This document shows, one piece after another, positions 25,432-33,537 of a DNA stretch of 64,000 bases. A program made the translations under genes and the position numbers. The stretch's first letter is position 1, and every line of letters starts with the position of its first letter. Location of the stretch: NCBI GenBank assembly GCA_013322215.1, contig JAAMEZ010000058.1, positions 951,996 through 1,015,995 on the forward strand, read 5' to 3'. Origin of the DNA: Martinezella rhizogenes (GTDB lineage: Bacteria; Pseudomonadota; Alphaproteobacteria; Rhizobiales; Rhizobiaceae). Under the pieces are notes generated by a model that was given only the letters and a program-made list of their open reading frames with translations, made no database searches and had not been told where the DNA came from.

Positions 25432-26079
25432 ATGGGTTCAATTCTCGGGGGAGTGCTTGGCGGCATGCAAAAATCTGTCTTTCGGTTTCTCTCACGTCAT
25501 CCGGACGCGGTTGAACTCGAAAACGACACATATTTGCTGCGCCTGCCGCGCTATTCCGATTTCAATCAGTGGCACAAGCTTCGGGCGGAGAGCCGCCGTT
25601 TTCTTGAACCATGGGAACCGACCTGGCGGCATGATGAGCTGACAGAAGGCGCCTATCGGGCGCGCATCATTCGCGGAAAACAGGAATACAGCTCCGGCCA
25701 GGCCATACCGCTCTTCATTTTTCTCAGGGAAAACATGACGCTGGTTGGCGGCATCACGATCGGCTATATTCGCCGAGGTGCTGCACAAAGCTGCATGATC
25801 GGATATTGGATGGGCGAACGCTATTCCGGTCAAGGCCACATGTTCGCCGCACTTCAGTTGGTTATACCCTATATCTTTTCCGGACTTGAGTTGCACCGAA
25901 TTGAAGCAGCCTGTATTCCGGATAACGAGCGTAGCATGCGGCTTTTGGAAAAAGCCGGTTTCCAGCGGGAAGGTCATTTGCGCGGTTATCTTAAAATCAA
26001 CGGTCAGTGGCGCGACCATGTGATGTTTTCAAGGTTGGCATCAGATACCAACCTGAACCGAAGCTTAGACCAGCGATGA
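25432..26079 (+). CDS. rimJ: GNAT N-acetyltransferase, RimJ type
   Basis: 215 residues from ATG 25432; an ATG at 25465 (MQKSVFRFL) with GGGGGAG upstream is a good alternative and may be the true start. The GNAT fold includes the acetyl-CoA loop in GYWMGERYSGQGHMFAAL, followed by HRIEAACIPDNERSMRLLEKAGFQREG and a final WRDHVMFS, the pattern of RimJ/RimL protein N-terminal acetyltransferases. By family it would acetylate ribosomal protein termini; the true substrate is unproven. Its stop overlaps the start of the EAL protein (ATGA at 26076). Confidence 0.88.
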   Translation: MGSILGGVLGGMQKSVFRFLSRHPDAVELENDTYLLRLPRYSDFNQWHKLRAESRRFLEPWEPTWRHDELTEGAYRARIIRGKQEYSSGQAIPLFIFLRENMTLVGGITIGYIRRGAAQSCMIGYWMGERYSGQGHMFAALQLVIPYIFSGLELHRIEAACIPDNERSMRLLEKAGFQREGHLRGYLKINGQWRDHVMFSRLASDTNLNRSLDQR

Positions 26080-28988
26080 TCGCCGGATTCATGCAGACGT
26101 GGCCGATGACCCGGCGGCTATCCGCGCTGATCGCAACGCTCACGGCCACCATGATGCTGTTGATCGCCGGAATGGCGCACGCAGCCGAGCCCGTGAAGAT
26201 TTCGCGCGACGATACCGCGCTCGACCTGACGGCGACGACGGAAATCTACACCAATCAGGGCGAGGCCTTTCAGGTTTCGACCGCCGCCGGCGCGGATGGC
26301 ATCCGCCGCCGCATCGAGGTTCGCTCTTCCTCTCCGAACCATCAGGGTGACTGGGCGGTTTTCGCGCTCGCCAACGTCTCCGAGGAACAGCTGGAGCGCG
26401 TCATCGTCGCCCCGCATTTCCGCCTGGTGAATTCGAAGGTCTTCTGGCCCGATCTTGGCTCGCAGCGCATCGTCGCGATCACGCCGAGCGAAGGTTTCGC
26501 GCTCGATCGTCAGCCGAGCGACGAGGCAGACGTCTTCCGCATCACGCTGAATCCCGGCGCCGTCGTCACCTTCGTTGCCGAGCTTTCGTCACCGAACCTG
26601 CCGCAGCTCTATCTCTGGGAACCCAACGCCTACAAGGATACGGTCAACGCCTTCACGCTCTATCGCGGCATCGTGCTTGGCATTGCCGGTCTGCTGGCGG
26701 TGTTCCTGACGATCCTTTTCGTGGTCAAGGGCACCTCGATGCTGCCGGCGACGGCGGCACTCGCCTGGGCGGTGCTCGGCTATATCTGCGTCGATTTCGG
26801 CTTCCTCGGCAAGCTCATCAGCATAACCTCAAGCGATCAGCGAGTATGGCGCGCCTGTGCGGAGGTGGCGCTCGCGTCGAGTTTGGTGATCTTCCTGTTC
26901 ACCTATCTCAACCTCAATCGCTGGCATGCCCATCTCGGCTATGTCACGCTTGCCTGGGTGCTCGGCCTGGCGCTGCTCTTCGGCGTGGCGATCTACGATC
27001 CGTCGATCGCGGCTGGCATTGCGCGACTGTCGCTGGCGCTGACGGCCACAGCGGGCCTGCTGCTCATCATCTATCTCGGCTTCAGCCGGTATGACCGTGC
27101 CATCCTGCTCGTGCCCGCCTGGGCGCTGATCCTCGTCTGGCTGTTCGGGGCCTGGATGACGGTCATGGGCAAGCTCGACAACGACATCATCCAGCCGGCG
27201 CTCGGCGGCGGCCTCGTGCTCATCGTCCTGTTGATCGGCTTCACGGTCATGCAGCACGCCTTTGCCGGCGGCGCCTTCCAGCAGGGGCTATTCTCGGATC
27301 TCGAACGCCAATCCCTGGCGCTGACCGGTTCCGGCGACACCGTCTGGGACTGGGATGTGGCGCGCGACCGCGTGGTGACGACGCCCGATATCTCGATGAA
27401 GCTCGGCCTTTCGCCCGGCAGCATGCATGGGGCTGCTCGCAACTGGCTGCCGCGGCTGCATCCCGACGATCGTGACCGCTTCCGCGCAACGCTCGACGTG
27501 CTCCTGGAGCATCGGCGCGGCCGGCTGAACCATGAATTCCGCATTCGCGCGGAAGACGGCCATTTCCACTGGCTATCGATCCGTGCCCGGCCGGTGCTCG
27601 GCTCCAATGGCGAGATCATTCGCTGCGTCGGCACGATCGTTGACATCACCGAGCAGAAGAATTCGGTCGAACGGCTGCTGCACGACGCCGTCCATGACAA
27701 TCTCACCGGATTGCCGAACCGCCAGGTCTTTCTCGATCGCCTGCAGGCCGTTCTGACGCTGGCTTCCGACGGAAATCAATTGCGGCCGACGGTGATGGTC
27801 ATCGACATCGACCGCTACAAACTCGTCAACGATACGCTTGGCTTCGCGGCGGGTGACAATATTCTCATCGCGCTGACCCGGCGCCTTCGCCGCCTGATGA
27901 AGCCGCAGGATACGCTGGCGCGTCTTTCGGGCGACCAGTTCGGCCTTATCCTCGTCTCCGAGCGCGATCCCGCCAAAGTCGCGGACTTTGCCGATGCGAT
28001 CAGCAAGGCGATCATGGTGCCGATCAATTTCGCCAACCGCGAGATCATTCTGACGGCTTCGGTCGGGCTGACGTCCTGGGTCGACCAGCAGGAAAATGCA
28101 GCTGGCATGCTGAGCGATGCGGAACTTGCCATGTACCGCGCCAAGCGTGCCGGCGGCAATCGCGTCGAGCCCTTCCAGCCGGCGTTCCGCAGCTTCGGCA
28201 CCGACAGGCTGCAACTCGAAACCGATCTGCGCCGCGCCGTCGAACGCAAGGAACTCTCGCTCGTCTATCAGCCCATCGTTCGGCTTGAGGATGCAGAGAT
28301 TGCAGGCTTTGAGGCGCTGATGCGCTGGGAGCATCCAAAACGTGGCAATATTCCGCCATCGGAATTCATCCCGATTGCAGAGGCCTCCGACATCATCGGT
28401 CCACTCGGCATGTTTGCGCTGGAGCAGGCGACGAACGATCTGAAGGCATGGCAACGACAGACCGGCGACCTGCCGCTGTTCGTCTCCATCAATCTTTCCA
28501 GCGTGCAGTTGCTCAACAACGAGCTTTATGACGATATCCGCGCCCTGCTCGCCAAGACCCATTGCGACCCGGGCCGCATCAAGCTGGAGCTGACGGAATC
28601 GCAGGTGATGGAGAATCCGGAACAGGCACGCCTCGTACTCGACAAGCTGCGAGATGCCGGCATCGGCCTGGCGCTCGATGATTTCGGTACCGGCTATTCG
28701 TCGCTCGCCTATCTCACCCGCTTCCCCTTCGACACGATCAAGCTCGACAAGGCCATGGTCCGCGACGACAGCGACAAGAAGGCCGTTCTGCTGCGCTCGG
28801 TCATCTCCATGGCGCGCGAACTCAATATGCGCGTCGTCGCCGAGGGCATCGAGTCGGAAGAGGACGCCCTGGAGCTCGCCAAGATCGGCTGCAGCTACGG
28901 GCAAAGCTTCATCTTCGGGCCGCCGATGGGATCGGATTCGGTGATACGTCTGCTGAAGGAACGCTTTCCGCTGACGAAGCGCGCCTGA
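26076..28988 (+). CDS. Membrane PAS-GGDEF-EAL cyclic-di-GMP protein
   Basis: 970 residues from ATG 26076, overlapping rimJ by 4 bases. Order: signal peptide (to about 37, ending AGMAHA), a periplasmic beta-rich sensor (about 40-200), about seven membrane helices (about 205-395, 7TMR-DISM-like), PAS/PAC (about 410-530), GGDEF (about 540-700) and EAL (about 715-960). The GGDEF signature is degenerate (RLSGDQFGLIL, SGDQF), so cyclase activity is doubtful. The EAL domain keeps FEALMRWEHP, the Asn in VSINLSS, ELTESQ and LDDFGTGYSSL, so it is probably an active phosphodiesterase with GGDEF as a GTP sensor. Confidence 0.92.
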   Translation: MIAGFMQTWPMTRRLSALIATLTATMMLLIAGMAHAAEPVKISRDDTALDLTATTEIYTNQGEAFQVSTAAGADGIRRRIEVRSSSPNHQGDWAVFALANVSEEQLERVIVAPHFRLVNSKVFWPDLGSQRIVAITPSEGFALDRQPSDEADVFRITLNPGAVVTFVAELSSPNLPQLYLWEPNAYKDTVNAFTLYRGIVLGIAGLLAVFLTILFVVKGTSMLPATAALAWAVLGYICVDFGFLGKLISITSSDQRVWRACAEVALASSLVIFLFTYLNLNRWHAHLGYVTLAWVLGLALLFGVAIYDPSIAAGIARLSLALTATAGLLLIIYLGFSRYDRAILLVPAWALILVWLFGAWMTVMGKLDNDIIQPALGGGLVLIVLLIGFTVMQHAFAGGAFQQGLFSDLERQSLALTGSGDTVWDWDVARDRVVTTPDISMKLGLSPGSMHGAARNWLPRLHPDDRDRFRATLDVLLEHRRGRLNHEFRIRAEDGHFHWLSIRARPVLGSNGEIIRCVGTIVDITEQKNSVERLLHDAVHDNLTGLPNRQVFLDRLQAVLTLASDGNQLRPTVMVIDIDRYKLVNDTLGFAAGDNILIALTRRLRRLMKPQDTLARLSGDQFGLILVSERDPAKVADFADAISKAIMVPINFANREIILTASVGLTSWVDQQENAAGMLSDAELAMYRAKRAGGNRVEPFQPAFRSFGTDRLQLETDLRRAVERKELSLVYQPIVRLEDAEIAGFEALMRWEHPKRGNIPPSEFIPIAEASDIIGPLGMFALEQATNDLKAWQRQTGDLPLFVSINLSSVQLLNNELYDDIRALLAKTHCDPGRIKLELTESQVMENPEQARLVLDKLRDAGIGLALDDFGTGYSSLAYLTRFPFDTIKLDKAMVRDDSDKKAVLLRSVISMARELNMRVVAEGIESEEDALELAKIGCSYGQSFIFGPPMGSDSVIRLLKERFPLTKRA

Positions 28989-28995
28989 GTTCCGA

Positions 28996-30051
28996 TCAGG
29001 CGCTGTCGATCAATTCCCTTATATAGTCAAGCTTTGCGACCACCGGCGGCGAGAGGACGAAGGGATAGGAGTCCGGCTGCCCCATGCTGCGCTGGATGGA
29101 ATTGATCGCCACGCTCAAAGGGATCCATGCGCTGACGAGCTGCTCGGCGCTCTCTGCCTTGTAAGGATTGAAATCCACCTCGGCCGCCATGTCGTGATAG
29201 CGATGGGGATCAATCGCCAGACCGAAGGAGCGCGCCGTTTCCAGCGTATCGACGATATGCAGATAGTGCGCGAAGCACTCTGCAAAATCCTCCCAGGGGT
29301 GGGAGCTGGCATAGGCACTGATGAAGCTTTCCTGCCAGTTCGCTGGCGGACCATTATCATAATGGGCTTGAAGGGCAGCGCCGTAGTCGGCGCGCTCGTC
29401 GCCAAAGACGGCGCGAAAGGCATAGAACTGCCCGCGGTCACGGACGAGCTTGTTCCAGATGAAATGGCCGGTCTCGTGGCGGAAGTGACCGAGCAAGGTG
29501 CGATAGGGCTCGTTCATGGAGGTCCGCGCCTGCTCGCGCGTCACGTCATCCGCCTCGGCGGCGCGGATGGCGATCAACCCCTCCTCGTGACCAGTCATGG
29601 CTGGGACAACGGTGCCGCCTTGCACTTCATCTTCAAGGAAGTCGAATACAAGCCCGCCTTGCTGGTCCTCTGTCCGGTTAGGATGGGGCAGGTTCAAGCG
29701 CAAGAGCGAATAGAACAGATGCCGCTGCGCCTGGCCGATGCGTCGCCAGCGATCTATGCCCTGCTCCGTGTCGGTGTTCGGCACGAGGCGATTGTGCCGG
29801 CATGCGACGCAATAGGGCTGCTGATCCTCGGCATCGATGAGCCAGTTGCAGATATCGAGCTCGGCATTGGCGCAGAAGCGCAGGTGCCTGGTTGGCTCGG
29901 AAACCAGATGCCAATTCGGGCTCTCATCGGGTTCCAGCGCATGGATCGCCATAAGATCCGCGGCGAAGCCGAGCTGATGTCCGCAACGGACACATTGCCT
30001 GTTGTCGAAATGCACTGGCTGGCCGCAATGATCGCAGGTGAAAAGCCGCAT
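28996..30051 (-). CDS. Zinc-ribbon putative zinc metallopeptidase
   Basis: 351 residues from ATG 30051; the TTG 12 bases upstream is less likely. The N-terminal zinc ribbon has CDHCGQ and CVRCGH (about 6-26), with further Cys pairs later (FCANAELDICNW, YCVACRHN). The peptidase motif HETGH (GHFRHETGHFIW) sits near residue 193, with a downstream WEDFAECFAHYLHI region giving the third ligand. This matches the Peptidase_Mx (DUF2248-type) family, whose role is uncharacterised. It ends only 7 bases from the EAL gene, tail to tail. Confidence 0.85.
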   Translation of the reverse strand: MRLFTCDHCGQPVHFDNRQCVRCGHQLGFAADLMAIHALEPDESPNWHLVSEPTRHLRFCANAELDICNWLIDAEDQQPYCVACRHNRLVPNTDTEQGIDRWRRIGQAQRHLFYSLLRLNLPHPNRTEDQQGGLVFDFLEDEVQGGTVVPAMTGHEEGLIAIRAAEADDVTREQARTSMNEPYRTLLGHFRHETGHFIWNKLVRDRGQFYAFRAVFGDERADYGAALQAHYDNGPPANWQESFISAYASSHPWEDFAECFAHYLHIVDTLETARSFGLAIDPHRYHDMAAEVDFNPYKAESAEQLVSAWIPLSVAINSIQRSMGQPDSYPFVLSPPVVAKLDYIRELIDSA

Positions 30052-30090
30052 GCCCCCTCGCAAAGGATGATTGCCCCATACTCAATATTA

Positions 30091-30124
30091 AAGAGCCTGC
30101 CACGTTTCCGTAACAGGCTCTTCC
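30091..30124 (-). terminator. Terminator downstream of the CsbD gene
   Basis: A 9-bp perfect stem (30091-30099 with 30114-30122), followed on the minus strand by TTTAATATT. It lies between csbD and the metallopeptidase start. Confidence 0.7.
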
Positions 30125-30194
30125 TCCCAACATCGCTGCTTCAACGTCGATTCAACGGAGCGGCGACCATGGATTCGTGGATACGGGCGACCGG

Positions 30195-30386
30195 TCACAT
30201 CCGGTCGACTGCGCCCTTGACCTTATCCTTGGCCTTGCCAACGGCTGTTTGAACCTTGCCCTTGGCTTCCTGGGCAGCGCCCTTGGCGCGCATTTCCTTG
30301 TCATTGGTTGCCTTGCCGGCCATCTGCTTGGCCTTGCCGGCCATTTCGTTCACCTTACCGGACACCTTGTCGGTCGTGCTGCTCAT
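30195..30386 (-). CDS. CsbD-family stress protein
   Basis: 63 residues from ATG 30386, with AGGAGG 8 bases upstream; the frame extends to 30446 without support. The whole protein is the hydrophilic CsbD pattern of Lys/Ala/Gly helical repeats: VSGKVNEMAGKAKQMAGKATNDKEMRAKGAAQEAKGKVQTAVGKAKDKVKG. CsbD proteins are induced in stationary phase and stress in many bacteria; the molecular action is unknown. It is monocistronic with its own terminator. Confidence 0.9.
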   Translation of the reverse strand: MSSTTDKVSGKVNEMAGKAKQMAGKATNDKEMRAKGAAQEAKGKVQTAVGKAKDKVKGAVDRM

Positions 30387-30481
30387 GTCTGACGCCTCCT
30401 TGGCTGCGACGGCGGAATTGCCATCGCTCTGCCAGGAAAACGTCACGTACGCTATTTCGTTCCAAAATAACGCAAATCGGC

Positions 30482-31087
30482 TCAGCTATGGCCGGCATGC
30501 GGCGACAGCATGACCGGATTGATGCCCATGAGCGCCAACGCACGATCATACTTGTTCTCAAGGCTGCGATCGAAGATCAATTCTTCGTTTGCGGGGCAAT
30601 TCAGCCAGCCATTGTTGCCGATCTCTGCTTCGAGCTGGCCGGCACCCCAGCCGGCATAGCCGAGCAGCATCGTAGCACGCTTCGGGCCGCTCCCCTTGGA
30701 AATGGCCCTGACGATATCGAGCGTCGCCGTCAGGCTGATATCATCGCTGACCGGGATGCTGCTGTCGCTGATGTAGTCATCGGAATGCAGGACGAAGCCA
30801 CGACCACTTTCGACCGGACCGCCAGTCTGGATCGGAAAATCGCGGGCCATCTGCGGAAGCACGATGGCATCGTCGTCCTTGATCATATCGAGATGCAAAA
30901 GGACGTCGGTGAATGTCAGCTTCTGGGCTCGGTTAATGACGAAGCCCATGGCACCGGCATCGGAATGGGCGCAGATATAAACCACAGTCCGATGGAAGTT
31001 CCGATCCTCCATGCCGGGCATGGCGATCAGGAACTGACCGTCGAGAAAACCTCTTTCGCGTCTATTCTTCAGCGTCGATAGGGACAT
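30482..31087 (-). CDS. AlgH/YqgE (UPF0301) family protein
   Basis: 201 residues from ATG 31087, with AGGAGG upstream; the longer frame to 31147 lacks a ribosome site. UPF0301 signatures: GFLDGQFLIAMPGMEDRNFHRTVVYICAHSDAGAMGFVINR and GYAGWGAGQLEAEIGNNGWLNCPA, with an EELIF ending. The fold is known but the function is not; a regulatory role was proposed in Pseudomonas (AlgH). The gene is divergent from the DsbD-domain gene, 140 bases between the starts. Confidence 0.92.
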   Translation of the reverse strand: MSLSTLKNRRERGFLDGQFLIAMPGMEDRNFHRTVVYICAHSDAGAMGFVINRAQKLTFTDVLLHLDMIKDDDAIVLPQMARDFPIQTGGPVESGRGFVLHSDDYISDSSIPVSDDISLTATLDIVRAISKGSGPKRATMLLGYAGWGAGQLEAEIGNNGWLNCPANEELIFDRSLENKYDRALALMGINPVMLSPHAGHS

Positions 31088-31227
31088 CGTGCCTCCTGAC
31101 CGCAGTTCGCAACTGCACCGCCTCATACCAAGATGGGGCAATGTCATAAATCAATCAACTGAAAATGATCATTTGTCTTCTCGGTCGTGCTGGCTCCTCG
31201 CGCTCCAATCCGCTAAATCCTTGTTTC

Positions 31228-32055
31228 ATGATTGAAATAAAGACCACCGCCCGCCTGTCGGCCCTCGTCGCCACTCTCCTGCTCACCATCACAACGGCCC
31301 ATGCCGCAACGAGCGATTGGGTGGACAACGAGGGCGGCAGAATGCGCCTGATTGCCTTGGCTCCGGACGCCGAAGGGCATGTCCGCGCTGCCTTGCAGAT
31401 CGAACCGGAACCGGGTTGGATCACCTATTGGCGCGAGCCGGGCCAGGGTGGAATTCCGCCGCAGGTGACGCCGGCGCCCGGCAGCGGCGTAACCGTGGAA
31501 AACACCGGCTATCCGACACCGAAGCCGATCAGCGTCGGTCCCATCAGGGAAATCGGTTACGATGCGCCCGTCACATTCCCACTTGATCTTCGCGTCGCCG
31601 GCAAGGCACCGGCGAATCTCGATCTGACGGTCTTTATCGGTCTCTGCAAGGATATCTGCATTCCGTTCCAGGCCGACCTTTCGCTGCCGCTGCCGGCAAA
31701 CGAACAGCCGACATCGCACGAGCTGGCGGTACTCGATGCCGCGAAGGCCCAGCTACCGCAGGCCCCCTCCCCGGATTTCACCGTCCAAAGCCATAGGATC
31801 TCCGCCGACGCCAAGAGCCTTTCGCTGCAGCTGACGCTGCCGGAAGCAAGCGGGAAGGCGCCAGACATCTATGTCACGGGTCCGTCGGGCTATGTGTTCT
31901 TTCAGCAAGCGAATGCAAAGCGGGACGGGACTACCTTCTCGGCTGATATAGAGATCGGCAAACTGCCGAAGAATTATGACCCGAAGGGCAAGAACTGGAG
32001 CATCCTTATCGTCGACGGCGATCGGGCGATGGAAACCACTCTTGCGCTCGAATAG
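31228..32055 (+). CDS. DsbD N-terminal-domain secreted protein
   Basis: 275 residues from ATG 31228. The signal peptide is ARLSALVATLLLTITTAHAA (cleavage near 26). The body is a DsbD-alpha/'disulfide interchange' immunoglobulin-like domain (WITYWREPGQGGIPPQVT..., FIGLCKDICIPFQADLSLPL) with the characteristic C-x3-C pair CKDIC. The membrane and thioredoxin domains of full DsbD are absent, so electron supply must come from elsewhere (for example CcdA, not in this window). A role in delivering reductant to periplasmic partners is inference. Confidence 0.8.
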   Translation: MIEIKTTARLSALVATLLLTITTAHAATSDWVDNEGGRMRLIALAPDAEGHVRAALQIEPEPGWITYWREPGQGGIPPQVTPAPGSGVTVENTGYPTPKPISVGPIREIGYDAPVTFPLDLRVAGKAPANLDLTVFIGLCKDICIPFQADLSLPLPANEQPTSHELAVLDAAKAQLPQAPSPDFTVQSHRISADAKSLSLQLTLPEASGKAPDIYVTGPSGYVFFQQANAKRDGTTFSADIEIGKLPKNYDPKGKNWSILIVDGDRAMETTLALE

Positions 32056-32139
32056 GCCGGATCTATAGTTCCCCGAACCGTCTTCATACCATCGGCGGCC
32101 CTTCGAACGGCCCCGGAACCACGACCCAAGGAGAGAGCC

Positions 32140-32625
32140 ATGACCATCGCAATCGGCGACAAGCTGCCTGCCGCCACCTTCAAGGAAAAGACCGCCGACG
32201 GCCCGGTTGAGATCAGCACCGAGCAGCTGTTTGCCGGCAAGCGCGTCGTACTCTTCGCCGTGCCCGGCGCGTTTACGCCCACCTGCTCGCTCAATCACCT
32301 GCCGGGCTTTCTCGAAAACCGCGACACCATTCTCGGCAAGGGCGTCGATGACATCGCCGTCGTCGCGATCAACGACTGGCACGTCATGGGCGCCTGGGCG
32401 CAATCGTCCGGCGGTATGGGCAAGATCCATTTCCTCGCCGACTGGGACGGCGCCTTCACCAAGGCAATCGGTCTCGACGTCGACCTCTCAGCCGGTGGAC
32501 TTGGTATCCGCTCCAAGCGTTATTCCATGCTGGTGGAAGACGGCGTGGTGAAGACGCTGAACATCGAAGAAAGCCCAGGCCAGGCAACGGTTTCGGGTGC
32601 TGCGGCGATGATCGAGCAGCTCTGA
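32140..32625 (+). CDS. Peroxiredoxin, Prx5 type
   Basis: 161 residues. The peroxidatic Cys49 is in PGAFTPTCS, the signature of the Prx5 group, which reduces hydrogen and alkyl peroxides. No other cysteine is present, so it is a 1-Cys form needing an external thiol (glutaredoxin/glutathione or similar). The Arg in IRSKRYSM also fits the active site. GGAGAG lies just before ATG 32140. A terminator directly follows, and the gene is probably separate from the upstream DsbD-domain gene (84-base gap). Confidence 0.93.
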   Translation: MTIAIGDKLPAATFKEKTADGPVEISTEQLFAGKRVVLFAVPGAFTPTCSLNHLPGFLENRDTILGKGVDDIAVVAINDWHVMGAWAQSSGGMGKIHFLADWDGAFTKAIGLDVDLSAGGLGIRSKRYSMLVEDGVVKTLNIEESPGQATVSGAAAMIEQL

Positions 32626-32646
32626 GATTGTTCAAATGGAAAATGC

Positions 32647-32670
32647 AGAGCGCCTCATGGGCGCTCTTTC
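32647..32670 (+). terminator. Terminator of the peroxiredoxin gene
   Basis: An 8-bp stem AGAGCGCC/GGCGCTCT (32647-32654 with 32660-32667) and then TTTCCTTATT, between the convergent peroxiredoxin and ParE genes. Confidence 0.85.
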
Positions 32671-32671
32671 C

Positions 32672-32980
32672 TTATTCTTCTTCGTTGAAATGGGCATCGA
32701 AATCGCGATGCCCTTCGAGCACATTCAAAACCTCGAAAACATCATCGATATAGCGGAAGAAGATCACATAGCCGCGAAATGCAAAGCTGCGCATATCGTC
32801 TCCGAGCTCTGGCCGCAGGCGACCCATTTGACCCGGCAAAGCCGCGAGATGCGCGCATTTGCGACGTAGCTGCCCGGTAAACTGCACAGCAAGTTTTTGG
32901 CTGGCGCTTTGCCGGGTTATAAATACGAAAATATCAAGAATGCTGTCCTGCGCTGCGGCTGTATAACGAAGCCGGGGCAC
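32672..32980 (-). CDS. ParE/RelE-type toxin
   Basis: 102 residues from GTG 32980, which directly follows the antitoxin stop (TGA GTG). The RelE/ParE superfamily pattern is seen: LRYTAAAQDSILDIFVFI, GQMGRLRPELGDDMRSFAFRGYVIFFRYIDDVFEVLNVLEGHRD. By family, ParE poisons DNA gyrase, while RelE cleaves mRNA; the Arg-rich central strand and pairing with a ParD-type antitoxin favour ParE. The expected activity is growth arrest unless the antitoxin is present. The reading frame is intact. Confidence 0.85.
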   Translation of the reverse strand: MPRLRYTAAAQDSILDIFVFITRQSASQKLAVQFTGQLRRKCAHLAALPGQMGRLRPELGDDMRSFAFRGYVIFFRYIDDVFEVLNVLEGHRDFDAHFNEEE

Positions 32981-33226
32981 TCAATAGCCTTCCGCTGACA
33001 GTTCCACAGCCTTGGCTTCCAAAGCAGCCCCCAGTTCCTCGTCAGATATGTCGCCGCCACGAGCGATCGATACCTCCAGAGTGCGCCGCAAGGCTGCTAT
33101 TTTCGCCTCACGCTCCTCCACGAGCCGGAGACCTTCTCGAACAACTTCGCTGGCAGAGCTATAGCGGCCCTCTTCCACCGTTTTCTCAACGAATTTTTCC
33201 CAGCGCTCACCGATAGAAACATTCAT
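32981..33226 (-). CDS. ParD-type (CC2985 family) antitoxin
   Basis: 81 residues from ATG 33226; the longer frame to 33322 is unsupported. The N-terminal ribbon-helix-helix is MNVSIGERWEKFVEKTVEEGRYSSASEVVREGLRLVEERE, which dimerises to bind DNA; the C-terminal part (ALRRTLEVSIARGGDISDEELGAALEAKAVEL) wraps the toxin. The pair normally represses its own promoter. The palindrome CTATATATAG at 33277-33286, 51 bases upstream, is a plausible operator/promoter. Confidence 0.87.
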   Translation of the reverse strand: MNVSIGERWEKFVEKTVEEGRYSSASEVVREGLRLVEEREAKIAALRRTLEVSIARGGDISDEELGAALEAKAVELSAEGY

Positions 33227-33276
33227 ATGTGTCGCCTCCCGCTGCCTCAGCGAACTGCCGAATAACAGATAATGCA

Positions 33277-33286
33277 CTATATATAG
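33277..33286 (-). promoter_or_regulatory. Candidate ParD operator/promoter
   Basis: The 10-base palindrome CTATATATAG lies upstream of the antitoxin ATG in an A+T-rich stretch. A ribbon-helix-helix site or -10 region is plausible but not proven. Confidence 0.35.
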
Positions 33287-33376
33287 CATCAATGGTGGAG
33301 AGCGCCAATTGCTGGTGCTCAACTGCCATCAATTCACTTACCGCCTCTTTTTCGCCGCATTTCATCGGCTACTACG

Positions 33377-33391
33377 TGTAATGTTATTACA
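33377..33391 (+). promoter_or_regulatory. Candidate Zur operator before the metal ABC operon
   Basis: The palindrome TGTAAT-GTT-ATTACA lies 18 bases upstream of the small ORF that heads the metal ABC operon. It contains ATGTTAT, as in known zinc uptake repressor boxes. The location and sequence fit a Zur site, but I cannot score it. Confidence 0.5.
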
Positions 33392-33408
33392 TAATTGAAA
33401 GCCTCTGG

Positions 33409-33537
33409 ATGCCTTTTGACCGTGATCCTTTCGCGTCGTCCCTCATGGGGCGTTCAGCTCTGATGCGTCTTGCCTATGTGGTCGTTGGCATAGCGATACT
33501 CTGGGCAGCGATCGGCTGGGCGGTGGCGCTGGCATGA
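33409..33537 (+). CDS. 42-residue membrane ORF heading the metal ABC operon
   Basis: The frame from ATG 33409 encodes MPFDRDPFASSLMGRSALM followed by a single hydrophobic helix (RLAYVVVGIAILWAAIGWAVALA). Its TGA overlaps the ATG of the ABC ATPase (ATGA at 33534-33537), the arrangement of translationally coupled genes. The ribosome site is weak, and internal ATGs at codons 13 and 19 could serve. It may be a regulatory or accessory small membrane protein, or a leader whose translation sets ATPase expression. Codon use is normal for the genome. Confidence 0.5.
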   Translation: MPFDRDPFASSLMGRSALMRLAYVVVGIAILWAAIGWAVALA

